Source: UBA1195 sp045598025 (GTDB lineage: Bacteria > Bacteroidota > Bacteroidia > Bacteroidales > WCHB1-69). From it: DNA of 64,000 nt. Below the pieces are notes generated by a model. The model was not told the origin of the DNA. It saw only the letters and a program-made list of their open reading frames with translations, and made no database searches. Position numbers and translations under genes: made by a program. The stretch is taken from assembly GCA_045598025.1 (NCBI GenBank), contig JAZLLH010000061.1:1-64000 (forward strand), written 5' to 3'. Shown piece after piece: positions 43,718 through 53,236 of this stretch (positions are counted from its first letter, which is position 1; each line of letters opens with the position of its first letter).

Positions 43718-44785
43718 TCAATAGGCTAAATCCAGCAATATGGGCAAATGGTCTGAATATCCTCCCAGGTAATTCGGACCCGAATACGTACGGAAGGGTT
43801 TCTTACCATGATATTTTTCATCATCTGACAACATGAAGGGCTGTGAGAATATGCATACCGGAGAGACCACCCGATAGGAGGCATCCGGCTGTGTCATGAA
43901 AGGCGTGACGATGAACTGGTCCAGCACAGCCCAGTTTTTTCTGTATTTGTGCGTTCCCACCTGATTTTTCTTCAAATAGGGAGCCATCAGATTGAGCAGT
44001 TCTCCTTCTCTTACTTTTTCCGTAACAGAAGCTTTCAGATAATAACGCATGCTGCTGTCCGTCGGAGTATCGTTGAAATCCCCCATGGCCACGATGGAGG
44101 CTCTCGGCTGTCTGGCCAAAATAGAATCAATGCGTCCCCGCAGAATACGGGCACACTGGTTTCGCTTACTCATGGTAGCCATATAGCCTCCATAGCGGGA
44201 AGTAAAATGATTGACAAACAAATGCAAAGTGTCCTTGGAATCCTTGGCGATACCTTTCACATACAGTATGTCCCGGGTGTGGGAATCCGGATGTTCGGAA
44301 AAAACGACAGGCACCGCTTCCTGATACAACAAACGGAACTTGTCCTGACGGTAAAACAGAGCCACATCCACGCCACGGGGATCCGGAGATTCAAAATGGA
44401 CATATTTGTATCCATACCTTTTCAAACCAGTGGTATAAAGCAAACGCTTGATGACTTCCGGATTTTCCACTTCGGCTACTCCGATGATGTCCGGCACGTC
44501 GCCTTCTCCCATAGAAAGAAACACTTTGGACAGATGATCCGCTTTCTGCTGGTAACGGAAGTACGTCCAATGGTTCTGCCCGTCCGGGGTGAAAGCATTG
44601 TCATTTTTCAACGGATCGTCGTTGTCGTCAAAAAAATTCTCCAGATTATAAAAACACAAACGAAGGGTTCGCGTACGCTCCGTATCGGACAAACAAGGGC
44701 AAAAAGCAGGATCCGTCTGTGCAAGCACCCGGAAGGGTACCAACAAACCGATAAAACACAACCACAGAAATCGGAGATGCTTCAT
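43718..44785 (-). CDS. Secreted endonuclease/exonuclease/phosphatase-fold protein
   Basis: 355 residues from ATG 44785, signal peptide MKHLRFLWLCFIGLLVPFRVLAQ. The EEP fold is recognisable from FYNLENFFDDNDDP (near 40; the NLENF motif of this family), VAEVENPEVIKRLL (the E of the active site), the HPDSHTRDIL region, GDFNDTPTDSSMRYYL (GDFN motif, near 245) and the final SDHLPILLDL (catalytic His). All key residues are present. The substrate may be a nucleic acid or a phospho-compound in the periplasm. It is between lysC and queD, as one transcript with them by spacing. Confidence 0.85.
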   Translation of the reverse strand: MKHLRFLWLCFIGLLVPFRVLAQTDPAFCPCLSDTERTRTLRLCFYNLENFFDDNDDPLKNDNAFTPDGQNHWTYFRYQQKADHLSKVFLSMGEGDVPDIIGVAEVENPEVIKRLLYTTGLKRYGYKYVHFESPDPRGVDVALFYRQDKFRLLYQEAVPVVFSEHPDSHTRDILYVKGIAKDSKDTLHLFVNHFTSRYGGYMATMSKRNQCARILRGRIDSILARQPRASIVAMGDFNDTPTDSSMRYYLKASVTEKVREGELLNLMAPYLKKNQVGTHKYRKNWAVLDQFIVTPFMTQPDASYRVVSPVCIFSQPFMLSDDEKYHGKKPFRTYSGPNYLGGYSDHLPILLDLAY

Positions 44786-44795
44786 GCTGCAAGGA

Positions 44796-45245
44796 TTACA
44801 TATTGTCATCCGCATACCATTCCGCATAGGAGGTTGCCGTTTCTCCCAAGCGCAGACTATGTAAGGAGACCGACGATGGCAACTGCCGTTTCAACAGATC
44901 GGCGAAATGCAGCAGCATGCGTTCCGATGTAGGCTGATAAGGCAGCAATTCCACTTTCTGATAATGTTTCTGCAATTGGGCTACCAGGTCGGCATCCACC
45001 GCCTCATTCAGTACCAGGGAATGATCGAAACGATCCACTATCTGCTGATGGACGATTTTTTTCAAATCCGAAAAATCCATCAGCATACCGCATTTCGGGG
45101 AATCCGTCCCTTCCTCCGGCCGACCGACAACCGTCACCCTCAGTTCATACGAATGGCCGTGAATGTTGCGGCACAAACCATCGTACCCGACTAAAGCGTG
45201 CGCCATTTCGAAACGGAATATTTTGGTAATACGAATGTTTTCCAT
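44796..45245 (-). CDS. queD: 6-carboxy-5,6,7,8-tetrahydropterin synthase (QueD/PTPS)
   Basis: 149 residues from ATG 45245; converts dihydroneopterin triphosphate to 6-carboxytetrahydropterin, first committed step toward queuosine. Zinc ligands H16, H29 and H31 in FEMAHALVGYDGLCRNIHGH, with catalytic C25 between them; the acid residue Glu is in LRLGETATSYAEW near the end. Start is 2 bp after the malic enzyme stop, and the gene is 10 bp ahead of the phosphatase-fold gene, so the malic enzyme, queD, phosphatase and lysC genes look like one leftward operon. Role is set by motif and length. Confidence 0.93.
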   Translation of the reverse strand: MENIRITKIFRFEMAHALVGYDGLCRNIHGHSYELRVTVVGRPEEGTDSPKCGMLMDFSDLKKIVHQQIVDRFDHSLVLNEAVDADLVAQLQKHYQKVELLPYQPTSERMLLHFADLLKRQLPSSVSLHSLRLGETATSYAEWYADDNM

Positions 45246-45247
45246 TT

Positions 45248-46696
45248 TTATCCGATTTGTGCGACCGCCCATTCCAAAGCTTCCTGCATCCAGGCCGGAT
45301 CTACGGCCGGAATGTCCCCGTTTCGGGTCAGGAGTTCCATCATGGAACGGGTCTTCTGAATATCTTCTTCCGCCATGCGGTAAACTTCATCCCAACTTAA
45401 TTCGCGACGGGCAAGTCCCTCTTTTTTTGCCTGCATAGCCACATCAGCAGCCACTTTCGGGAACATGGGCGTTTCCGTCATTTTCGGAATGATGTCATCA
45501 ACCGAAATGCCTCGCTGTTCCGCATAATCGGCAATGGAATGTGCCGCTGCAATGGCCATACCATCGGAAATAGCCTTGGCATGTACAAGCAACGTACCTT
45601 TCAGAATGGCTGGGAAACACACGGAATTGTTGACCTGATTGGGGAAATCGCCCCTGCCCGTAGCCACAATGTATGCTCCGGCTTCTTTGGCCTCGGAAGG
45701 ATAAATTTCCGGTACGGGATTGGCACAGGCAAACACTATGGATTTGTTCGCCATGGAAGCAATCCATTCCGGTTTAATGGTCCCGGGACCCGGTTTGGAA
45801 GCAGCTACCACAATATCGGCATCTTTGAAAGCTTCTTCCTCGGTCAGAACGTGGTTGGGATTGGTAATCTTGCTCAAATCCCACTGACGGTAGAATTTGG
45901 GATCGTTTTTATAGTCTTCCCGCTGATCATGCAGGGTCCCTTTACTGGAAAAAATAATCATCTTTTTGGGATCGGCTCCGTCAGTAATCATCAGGCGGGC
46001 GATGCTCGTATTGGCCGCTCCTGCGCCGTAAAGCACAATCTTACAGTCAGAAATCTTCTTGCCAACCAGTTTCAAGGCATTGATGATGCCGGCCAATGTC
46101 ACACAGGCTGTACCCTGGGCGTCATCATGCCATACCGGAATATCGCAGTGCTCACGCAACTCGTCCAGCACCCGATAGCAATTGGGATGGGAAATGTCTT
46201 CCAGATTGACAGCTCCGAAGGAAGGCTGGAGCATTTTGACGAATTCTATGATTTTTTCAGCACAATGCTTTCCGTTTTCGTCCCGACTGTCCATACAGAG
46301 AGCCACCGCATCGATACCGCCCAGATATTTCATCAGAAAAGCTTTCCCTTCCATCACACCGAGACCACCCGGAGGAGTGCAGTCTCCATCACCCAGCACC
46401 CGGGTAGAATCGCTGACCACAGCCACCAGATTGTGGCGGTTACTCAAGGCATAAGAGGTCTGATTATCGTCACGGATAGTGGTGGATACCGAAGACACGC
46501 CCGGTGTATACCAGACATTGAACCAGTTGAAAGCAGGCAGCGGAACTTTGGGAACCGTCTGCATTTTACCCTTGTGATGTTCGTGAGCTATCAATGACAA
46601 CTTTTTATAAAACAAAGTTTTACACTTTTCTTTTTCGGCTTGTGTGAAACGTTCCGGAAAACATTCCTGCAAATTGCTTAAATCTTCTTTAATCAT
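45248..46696 (-). CDS. Malic enzyme (NAD(P)-dependent)
   Basis: 482-residue enzyme that oxidatively decarboxylates malate to pyruvate, giving NAD(P)H. It has only the malic and NAD-binding domains, no phosphotransacetylase fusion as in MaeB-like proteins. Signatures: malic domain YTPGVSSVSTTIRDDNQTSYALSNRHNLVAVVSDSTRVLGDGDC, active-site LEDISHPNCYRVLDEL and DAQGTACVTLAGIINALKLVGK; NAD-binding loop CKIVLYGAGAANTSIARLMI. The -7 box TACTTTTG at 46722-46729 serves it, and it leads the operon with queD, the phosphatase gene and lysC. Cofactor preference cannot be read with certainty. Confidence 0.93.
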   Translation of the reverse strand: MIKEDLSNLQECFPERFTQAEKEKCKTLFYKKLSLIAHEHHKGKMQTVPKVPLPAFNWFNVWYTPGVSSVSTTIRDDNQTSYALSNRHNLVAVVSDSTRVLGDGDCTPPGGLGVMEGKAFLMKYLGGIDAVALCMDSRDENGKHCAEKIIEFVKMLQPSFGAVNLEDISHPNCYRVLDELREHCDIPVWHDDAQGTACVTLAGIINALKLVGKKISDCKIVLYGAGAANTSIARLMITDGADPKKMIIFSSKGTLHDQREDYKNDPKFYRQWDLSKITNPNHVLTEEEAFKDADIVVAASKPGPGTIKPEWIASMANKSIVFACANPVPEIYPSEAKEAGAYIVATGRGDFPNQVNNSVCFPAILKGTLLVHAKAISDGMAIAAAHSIADYAEQRGISVDDIIPKMTETPMFPKVAADVAMQAKKEGLARRELSWDEVYRMAEEDIQKTRSMMELLTRNGDIPAVDPAWMQEALEWAVAQIG

Positions 46697-46721
46697 CGTG
46701 TTTCAATTTTTTTGCGAACTA

Positions 46722-46729
46722 CAAAAGTA
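46722..46729 (-). promoter_or_regulatory. Promoter -7 box of malic enzyme operon
   Basis: TACTTTTG on the minus strand, 25 bp upstream of the ATG at 46696. It matches the most common -7 sequence in this window. Confidence 0.7.
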
Positions 46730-46844
46730 GACATTTTTTTCATACACTTCCGACCCTGTCTCCCGATTCCCGATATTTTTTTAAATCCTGCCTGCTACCG
46801 TAGTATGAACTGCTGAATGACAGCATTTGACAAATTCAAATAGA

Positions 46845-47561
46845 TCAGCGCATCACCTCCTTCAGCACTTTGTGTGACTGCACGTGGGCGATGGATGCGG
46901 ACACATGGCGCGCATAATATGCCAAAAGACAATCCAACATAGGTGCGCGATAGACAGAAGGAAGTATTTCCTCCTTGGCAGAAGGACACAGCAAAGCATC
47001 CGACAAACGGGGTATCCAAGAGGAAAGCGTTTCATCTGCCCTATCCCGGACAGCAGTAAACTGGGCCGATTCTACCTGAAAATACGGACAGGAAGCGGAG
47101 CAGTTGTTCAAAGGGGCGCACCCCAGGAAATGGGTCAGCTGCCACAGAAAGCGCAGGTGAAAATCCGGAATATAATCATGATTTTCAAATAATTGAAGCG
47201 ATTCATCAACAAACAGGAAAAGCTCTTCGTCCGGAGGAGTCGTCTGCAGTACTTTATATAATACCTCGTTGAGAAACATTTTGACGGCCGACTTCAAATA
47301 GTCAAAATCCCGCATGTCTGCCGGATGTTCCAGTTCCACAGATTTCAAATAATCCAGCGCATCGCTTCTGCGGCGCTCTGCTTTCAAATCCACCACTGCC
47401 AGTGGCTGAAGTTTGACCCATTGACCCTTCTTTTCCTTTTTCAGAGAAGTATATGCCATATAGGAGCGCATGCCTTCCTTGTCGGTATACACGTGATAGA
47501 TAGCCTTGTTGTCGGCAAAAACCGTTTTGTGAAGGACAATGCCTTTGGTCTGATAAATCAC
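46845..47561 (-). CDS. recO: DNA repair protein RecO
   Basis: 238 residues, RecF-pathway mediator that helps load RecA on SSB-coated DNA. N-terminal OB-fold domain (MIYQTKGIVLHKTVFADNKAIYHVYTDKEG), then the helical domain and zinc-finger-like region around 150-160 (CAPLNNCSASCPYF, with three Cys). Weakly conserved family, but start, length and pattern fit. It overlaps the rdgB gene end as ATGA (47558-47561), so the two are translated together. Upstream of the malic enzyme operon, in the same direction. Confidence 0.86.
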   Translation of the reverse strand: MIYQTKGIVLHKTVFADNKAIYHVYTDKEGMRSYMAYTSLKKEKKGQWVKLQPLAVVDLKAERRRSDALDYLKSVELEHPADMRDFDYLKSAVKMFLNEVLYKVLQTTPPDEELFLFVDESLQLFENHDYIPDFHLRFLWQLTHFLGCAPLNNCSASCPYFQVESAQFTAVRDRADETLSSWIPRLSDALLCPSAKEEILPSVYRAPMLDCLLAYYARHVSASIAHVQSHKVLKEVMR

Positions 47562-48145
47562 AGCTGATGACTTAAAAAATCGACCAATCGGGAGACGGCC
47601 CTTCCTCTGTGGCTGATGCGGTTTTTCTCTTCTGCAGGCATCTCAGCAAAAGTTTGCCGATATCCCTGCGGCAAAAATACCGGATCGTAACCGAAACCTT
47701 CACAACCACTGCGTTCCAAGGTGATGAATCCGTCCACTCTGCCTTCAAAAAAGTACTCCTTCCCATCCAGCAGCAAAGCCACTACTGTACGAAAACGGGC
47801 CGTGCGTTTTTCCAAATCCCGGACATTTTCCAATTCGCCCAACAACTTACGCACATTATCATCAAAAGAGCAGCCTTCACCGGCATAACGGGCCGAGTAT
47901 ACCCCAGGCCTGCCGTTCAAGGCATCCACTTCCAATCCGGTATCATCAGCAAAACAGGAACAATGGTAACGTTCCCATACAAATTGGGCTTTCTGCAGGG
48001 CATTTCCCTGCAAGGTGTCATGTGTTTCCGGAATTTCCTCTTCGCAGCCCAGTTCCGACAGGGAACGGACAAGGATACCTTCCGGTAGCATCGCCTGCAC
48101 TTCGGACACTTTGTGCTTGTTGTGGGTGGCAAATATCAGATCCAT
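47558..48145 (-). CDS. rdgB: Non-canonical purine NTP pyrophosphatase (RdgB/HAM1)
   Basis: House-cleaning enzyme that hydrolyses ITP, dITP and XTP to monophosphates. 195 residues from ATG 48145; an upstream in-frame extension to 48274 overlaps the terminator at 48233-48262. Motifs: MDLIFATHNKHKVSEVQAML, the substrate loop FADDTGLEVDALNGRPGVYSARY near 68-90, and SGCEGFGYDPVFLPQGY near 145-160. Both key lysines are visible. Translationally coupled to recO (ATGA), so one leftward mRNA rdgB-recO. Confidence 0.94.
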   Translation of the reverse strand: MDLIFATHNKHKVSEVQAMLPEGILVRSLSELGCEEEIPETHDTLQGNALQKAQFVWERYHCSCFADDTGLEVDALNGRPGVYSARYAGEGCSFDDNVRKLLGELENVRDLEKRTARFRTVVALLLDGKEYFFEGRVDGFITLERSGCEGFGYDPVFLPQGYRQTFAEMPAEEKNRISHRGRAVSRLVDFLSHQL

Positions 48146-48232
48146 TTCAAAAAGATTGTTTGATGTGAGATAACGCAAAACAATGCCGTTTATTGTTGCC
48201 GTGGAAGAAGGCTCTTCCGTAAATACGTATAC

Positions 48233-48262
48233 AAAAAAATCCCTCCATTCGGAGGGATTTTT
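48233..48262 (-). terminator. Terminator after DUF1015 gene
   Basis: AAAAATCCCTCC (minus strand), loop GAAT, GGAGGGATTTTTTT. It lies 22 bp past the DUF1015 stop and also has Ts on the plus strand. Confidence 0.87.
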
Positions 48263-48283
48263 AACGAATAACACGTAGCCGGT

Positions 48284-49549
48284 TTAGAACAACTCGTGAA
48301 TCACCAGACCGGAACGCAGTTTGGGTTCGAACCAGGTGGTTTTCGGCGGCATGATATTGCCGGTATCGGCAATGTCGATAATCTGCTTCATGGATACCGG
48401 ATAAAGGGCGAAGGCCACTTTCATTTCCCCGTTATCCACGCGACGTTTCAGCTCGCCTAAACCGCGGATTCCTCCGACGAAATCAATGCGCTTGTCGGTA
48501 CGAAGATCCTTAATTCCCAATATTTTATCAAGAACATGATCGCTCAGGATCTTGACATCCAACACGCCGATGGGATCGTTGTCATCATACTTTCCGGCTT
48601 TAGCCGTCATCTTGTACCAATGACCATCCAAATACATGCTGTGTTCGTGCAACTTGGAAGGTTTGTAAATTTCAGTACCCATGTCTTCGACTGTGTAGGC
48701 GTCGTTCAAAGCGGCCAGGAACTGTTCTTTATTCAAACCGTTGAGATCTTTCACTACCCGGTTGTAGTCAATCACGTTCAGCTGATTGTCCGGGAAAATC
48801 ACCGTCATGAAGTAATTGTACTCTTCCTTACCGGTATGATTCGGATTGTGCTCTTTCTTTTCCTGACCCACGAGGGCGGCAGCAGCACTGCGGTGATGAC
48901 CGTCAGCGATATACATGGCAGGAACTTTTTTGTCAAAAAGTTCGACCAGCTCGGCAATCATCTTCGCATCGTCGATAACCCAGAAACGGTGGCCAAATCC
49001 GTCTTCCTTGGCAATGAAGTCGTAAATCGGTTTGTTCTTCACTACGGAAGCCACGATTTCATCGATACGGGAAACGGCAGGATAAGCAAAGAATACCGGT
49101 TCCACGTTGGCATTGGTGATGCGGACGTGACGCATGCGGTCTTCTTCTTTGTCCTTACGGGTCAATTCGTGTTTTTTGATGACTTTGTTGATGTAGTCTT
49201 CGCTATAGGCGCAAGCCACAATGCCGTACTGCCAGTGAGCGTCGGCATCCTTCGGATTCATGCTCTGTGCATAGATGTAGAGTTTTTCTTCCTTATCCTG
49301 CACCAGCCAACCGAAATCCTTGAATGCATTATAGTTCTTTACGACCTGCAGATAAACTTCCGGATCAGTATCCTTGATGCCCGGTTCCAAGTCGATTTCG
49401 GCTTTGGTAATGTGTAACAGGCTGTAAGGATTGCCTTCGCATTCTTTGCGGGCTTCTTCGGTATTGAGTACATCATAAGGACGGGAGGCCAGTTTCTCGA
49501 CGATGTCGACCGGCGGACGGAATCCCTTAAAAGGTTTGATTACTGACAT
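48284..49549 (-). CDS. DUF1015 family protein
   Basis: 421 residues, cytosolic by absence of a signal peptide. Opens MSVIKPFKGFRPPVDIVEKLASRPYDVLNTEEAR, the family hallmark, and shows the family blocks YIYAQSMNPKDADAHWQYGIVACAY (near 90-115), YIADGHHRSAAAALVGQE (near 215-232) and FPDNQLNVIDYNRVVKDL. The region ADGHHRSAAA resembles a nuclease/ATPase-like site of this family, but no reaction has been assigned that I know of. Single-gene transcript with terminator at 48233-48262. In other bacteria it is often beside serine biosynthesis genes; none is here. Confidence 0.86.
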   Translation of the reverse strand: MSVIKPFKGFRPPVDIVEKLASRPYDVLNTEEARKECEGNPYSLLHITKAEIDLEPGIKDTDPEVYLQVVKNYNAFKDFGWLVQDKEEKLYIYAQSMNPKDADAHWQYGIVACAYSEDYINKVIKKHELTRKDKEEDRMRHVRITNANVEPVFFAYPAVSRIDEIVASVVKNKPIYDFIAKEDGFGHRFWVIDDAKMIAELVELFDKKVPAMYIADGHHRSAAAALVGQEKKEHNPNHTGKEEYNYFMTVIFPDNQLNVIDYNRVVKDLNGLNKEQFLAALNDAYTVEDMGTEIYKPSKLHEHSMYLDGHWYKMTAKAGKYDDNDPIGVLDVKILSDHVLDKILGIKDLRTDKRIDFVGGIRGLGELKRRVDNGEMKVAFALYPVSMKQIIDIADTGNIMPPKTTWFEPKLRSGLVIHELF

Positions 49550-49578
49550 AATAATTTTTTTTATGATTGATAACTAAA

Positions 49579-50706
49579 TTACGCATTCAACATCACCGGC
49601 ATGACCAGCATCAAAATGTCTTCCGATACCTTTTCGTCATCGGCATACACGGGGAAAATCAATCCGGGACCCGTAGCATGGGACAGTTTGAAAAGGACCT
49701 CGGTGGTATCCAGATTTGTCAAAAATTCCTGCAGAAATTTGGAACTGAATCCTATGCTCAAGTCTTCGCCATCATAAGTGCAAGGCATGGTCACCACTGC
49801 CTTATTGGACAATTCGCGGTCTTCGGCGGACAGGGTCAGTTCGGTTGCGGTAATCATCAGCCGCACCTGATGCGTTGACTGATTGGAATACAGGAAAATA
49901 TTTTTCAGCTTCTGCAGCATCATGGAACGTTCCACCTTGAGAGTATTCGCATTATCCTGTGGAATGACGGAAGCATAGTTCGGATAGCGGCCTTCCACCA
50001 ATTTGGAAATTACTGTCAAAGACTGTACGGTAAACGAAACCTGAGACGCGTTGAACTCTACGCGGATTTCATCCTCCACCGTTTGGAGTATGTTCTTCAA
50101 CTGCAGCATCGGTTTTTTGGGAAGAATGATGGACTCCGACAAACCTGTGGTTACGTCTTTGTCCTCATACTTGACCATACGGTGTCCGTCTGTAGCAACA
50201 AAAATCACTTTCTGGGCTTCCAACTGACAAAGAATGCCTCCCATCACCGGACGGATATCGGCCGATCCGGTAGCAAAGCTGGTCTTGGCAATGGCATTGC
50301 ACAAATGCTGCACCGGCATATTGAATGTCTTGGCATCGGTCATTTCCGGCATTTTGGGAAACTGGTCGGCTTCAAAACCGATCAGATTATAACGGGCCGT
50401 TTCCGCCGCGATTTCAATGTTGTTTTCGTCATTTACCGTAAATACGACGGGTACGTCCGGGAGTGTTTTCAAGGTTTCTACCACCAATCTGGCAGGCACG
50501 GCGACACTTCCCTCACCTTCGGCCTGCGCCAGAGCGACATGGGCCACCATGGTCGTTTCCAGGTCGGTAGCCGTCAGGGACAAATCCATTCCCTCCATAG
50601 TGAAAAGAATATTTTCCACAATGGGTACGCTCTTGTTGGGAGATATTATACCACTGATATTCTGTAAATTCTTGGACAATAACTGACTCGAAACAATAAA
50701 CTTCAT
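49579..50706 (-). CDS. dnaN: DNA polymerase III subunit beta (sliding clamp)
   Basis: Ring clamp that holds DNA polymerase III on DNA. 375 residues from ATG 50706 (MKFIVSSQLLSKNLQNISG); the adjacent ATG at 50709 would add one residue. Three similar clamp domains are seen, about 1-120, 125-245 and 250-375, with MPVQHLCNAIAKTSFAT (near 127) and FLYSNQSTHQVRLMITATEL (near 275) opening the second and third. C-terminal MLVMPVMLNA is the protein-binding patch region. Normal length (366-378). The dnaA gene is not next to it. Its promoter box is TACTTTTG at 50734-50741. Confidence 0.96.
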   Translation of the reverse strand: MKFIVSSQLLSKNLQNISGIISPNKSVPIVENILFTMEGMDLSLTATDLETTMVAHVALAQAEGEGSVAVPARLVVETLKTLPDVPVVFTVNDENNIEIAAETARYNLIGFEADQFPKMPEMTDAKTFNMPVQHLCNAIAKTSFATGSADIRPVMGGILCQLEAQKVIFVATDGHRMVKYEDKDVTTGLSESIILPKKPMLQLKNILQTVEDEIRVEFNASQVSFTVQSLTVISKLVEGRYPNYASVIPQDNANTLKVERSMMLQKLKNIFLYSNQSTHQVRLMITATELTLSAEDRELSNKAVVTMPCTYDGEDLSIGFSSKFLQEFLTNLDTTEVLFKLSHATGPGLIFPVYADDEKVSEDILMLVMPVMLNA

Positions 50707-50733
50707 CATAGACAATGCATTTTTTTGAATTTG

Positions 50734-50741
50734 CAAAAGTA
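50734..50741 (-). promoter_or_regulatory. Promoter -7 box of dnaN
   Basis: TACTTTTG followed by CA on the minus strand, 27 bp upstream of the start of dnaN. Confidence 0.7.
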
Positions 50742-50792
50742 CTCATTTTTACGGCATCATTTCAAAAAAAGAAGGCCATTTCGCGAATTTTG

Positions 50793-52214
50793 CTATTTGC
50801 CCTTCAATTTTATGACCGCCAAAACGGTATAAAACAGTATTTTGACATCCATTAACATGGACATGTTTTCCAAATATACCATATCGTAACGCAAACGTTC
50901 CACCATCTGGTCAACATTTTCTGCATAACCATAAGTAACCTGCCCCCAAGATGTCAGCCCCGGTTTGATCTGTTGCAGCAAGCGGTAATGCGGCGCTTTC
51001 TCCACGATCTGATCAATATAGTACTGGCGTTCGGGACGGGGCCCCACCATGGACATCTCTCCCAATAGCACGTTGAAAAACTGGGGAATCTCATCCAAAT
51101 GGGTCTTGCGCATAAAGACGCCGAAATGAGTAATGCGGTTATCGTGTTCGCTGGACAGCTGGGGACCGGCATTCTCCGCATCCACATACATGGAACGGAA
51201 TTTGATGATATCAAACGGTTTTCCTCTGTATCCGACCCTCTCCTGACGGAACAGTATAGGTCCCGGAGAGGAACATTTTACTCCAAAAGCCAGAAAAAGA
51301 TACAAGGGAATGCAGAGAATAATACAGATCAAAGAACCCACAATATCAAAGAAACGCTTGCAGATTTTTTGCCATACCGGCATGAAATCCAATTGCAACT
51401 CAACCACCGGTTCATGATATACGGCTGTACTGTTGACGGACCCCATCAGATAATCCGTGGTGTGTGGAAATATTTTGATCATCAGTTCCGAAACCTCCAG
51501 GTTCGGGAAAATCTTGCCCAGAATTTCACGGGTTCCTTCCCCCACTGCCACGACCATTTCCTCTATTTTGTAATCCCTTATCCTTTGAGGAAGGTCCTCG
51601 TAGGTGCCCAAACAAGGCAAAAGTGCGGCCAGTTCATCCGTGCGCTCGCCATTGGCAGTGACAAAACCTACCAGCGCTGTTCCCGAATGCTGTTTCTGCT
51701 GGTGCAGCATCTGATAGTAACGCAAAGCTTCGGCTCCGCCTCCGACAAGGATGGCATTGAAAGTCAATTCCCCTTTGTGGATGCGGTTATTGACCGCCGT
51801 CACCAGCAAAAAGCGGAACAGGCAGGTCAATATCAATTGCAGGCTGAACAAAAGGAAAAAATAGCGGGTATAGTCCCGGTAATCGGTGATGACATCGTCC
51901 AGAATGATGACGAAAAACAGCACCACTGTGCCTATAATCACTTGTTTGAACGTATGTTCCAATTCTTTTAACCGGGATTTGCGATAAATTTTCCGATAAG
52001 AACCGCTAACTGCATAAAACAATATCCAACAAAAAGGAATGGCTATGATGTCTAAATAAAACTTCCAATCGCCCAACACATCACCCATTACCATAGCCGG
52101 AGACATTCCCCCCGCAGTATGATGCTTCCGATAGACAAAAAAACATGCCATGGCCAGCATGGCCGCCAAGTAGTCAAACATCACATACAGGAATGTCTGG
52201 ATTTTCTTTCTCAT
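50793..52214 (-). CDS. Undecaprenyl-phosphate sugar phosphotransferase (EPS/capsule initiation)
   Basis: 473-residue inner-membrane protein. The N-terminal part has four TM segments (14-110), then a Rossmann-like CoA-binding domain (ILVGGGAEALRYYQML, near 155-170), then a catalytic sugar transferase domain from about 285 (KRFFDIVGSLICIILCIPLY) with the conserved blocks QERVGYRGKPFDIIKFRSM, MVGPRPERQYYIDQIVEKA and GLTSWGQVTYGYAE. It transfers a sugar-1-phosphate to undecaprenyl phosphate to begin exopolysaccharide or O-antigen units; WcaJ is the closest well-known relative. Starts 5 bp after a lipoprotein gene. The other polysaccharide genes are not in the window. Confidence 0.92.
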   Translation of the reverse strand: MRKKIQTFLYVMFDYLAAMLAMACFFVYRKHHTAGGMSPAMVMGDVLGDWKFYLDIIAIPFCWILFYAVSGSYRKIYRKSRLKELEHTFKQVIIGTVVLFFVIILDDVITDYRDYTRYFFLLFSLQLILTCLFRFLLVTAVNNRIHKGELTFNAILVGGGAEALRYYQMLHQQKQHSGTALVGFVTANGERTDELAALLPCLGTYEDLPQRIRDYKIEEMVVAVGEGTREILGKIFPNLEVSELMIKIFPHTTDYLMGSVNSTAVYHEPVVELQLDFMPVWQKICKRFFDIVGSLICIILCIPLYLFLAFGVKCSSPGPILFRQERVGYRGKPFDIIKFRSMYVDAENAGPQLSSEHDNRITHFGVFMRKTHLDEIPQFFNVLLGEMSMVGPRPERQYYIDQIVEKAPHYRLLQQIKPGLTSWGQVTYGYAENVDQMVERLRYDMVYLENMSMLMDVKILFYTVLAVIKLKGK

Positions 52215-52219
52215 ATCTA

Positions 52220-53104
52220 TTATATGTATAACACTTTAATATTGTCAAACAAATATGTCGCGCTGTCCCCGACATTCTTCACCCCTTTGACATATATTTC
52301 GAAATGGGAAATATAACTGGAAGAATTCAAAGCCTCCGTCAAATTGATGTATATCTTTTTCCATTCCGCATTGCCGCGGACGGTGGAGCCGTAGATTCCA
52401 CAAATCGGATACTGTATGGTACGGCCGTTGTAATGATAATACAGGCCAACCTCTATGTTGTGGGTAATACGGTAATTCATTTCCATAAAACAATACGTCT
52501 CCTTTTTGGGAAAAGAATAGGAAGTCTGTACTTCAAAAAAGGTTTCATCCGGACGCAATGCAATCAGACCCGAATAATGGTTGACTTCCTTCGGATAGGA
52601 AAAAATCAGGGACGGATCCGAGGTTTTCGACAGGGAGGCGCTTCCCTCCACGGCAGAAAATTTGATACCGGCATCTTCAAAATCTTCCTTGAACTCAAAA
52701 ATGGTTCTGGGCTCGTAAGTGAACGAAGGCGTAAGCGTATAGGTTTTTTTGGATTCCAACTGCATTTGACGGACATCCGCCGTGTAAAAGGGATAATACG
52801 GCCGCTTGACAGCCACACCGTTCATTTTGATGCCGGCTTCCAACTGCACATTGGCAGGGCCGGAAGCAATCACAGGAATGATGGCCGGTATTTCGTAAGT
52901 ACCCATATTTTTTCCATTGACAGTCACCCATACATCGCTCACATAGGAGGATGCCGTACCTTGTGTCGGATAATTGGTCGTTACCAATGCACTGTCAACC
53001 TGCAGATACACCGGATAGGACATATCCTTGTCGCAGGATGAAAACAGGCCGACAACCGCCGACAGCACGAACAGGCTCCAAATATTTTTTTCAATCAGAC
53101 GCAT
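52220..53104 (-). CDS. Uncharacterised lipoprotein, co-transcribed with the sugar phosphotransferase
   Basis: 294 residues from ATG 53104. MRLIEKNIWSLFVLSAVVGLFSSC gives a lipobox at Cys24, followed by DKDMSYP, which may be a surface-export signal. The rest is beta-rich with a Tyr-rich C-terminal half (LYYHYNGRTIQYPICGIYGSTVRGNAEWKKIYINLTEALNSSSYISHFEIYVKGV would be read as a jelly-roll-like end; only the pattern is claimed). No family recognised. It lies 5 bp upstream of the polyprenyl sugar transferase gene, which suggests a role in surface polysaccharide, but this is inference. Upstream in-frame ATG 53146 lacks a signal peptide. Confidence 0.66.
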   Translation of the reverse strand: MRLIEKNIWSLFVLSAVVGLFSSCDKDMSYPVYLQVDSALVTTNYPTQGTASSYVSDVWVTVNGKNMGTYEIPAIIPVIASGPANVQLEAGIKMNGVAVKRPYYPFYTADVRQMQLESKKTYTLTPSFTYEPRTIFEFKEDFEDAGIKFSAVEGSASLSKTSDPSLIFSYPKEVNHYSGLIALRPDETFFEVQTSYSFPKKETYCFMEMNYRITHNIEVGLYYHYNGRTIQYPICGIYGSTVRGNAEWKKIYINLTEALNSSSYISHFEIYVKGVKNVGDSATYLFDNIKVLYI

Positions 53105-53208
53105 ACTTCCGATGTTTAATCTGTTTTCTTTTAAACGGACTTTCATACATAAATATTGTGCCCTGACAAAAAAGCCTGCGGCATGTCCATCTATATGTAT
53201 ATTTTTTT

Positions 53209-53216
53209 TATATTTG
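53209..53216 (+). promoter_or_regulatory. Promoter -7 box of the 53333 HTH gene
   Basis: TATATTTG, an exact TAnnTTTG match on the plus strand, about 30 bp before the palindromic array and 117 bp before the ATG. The array would lie in the transcribed leader. Confidence 0.55.
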
Positions 53217-53236
53217 TAATTGAGATAATAACATTA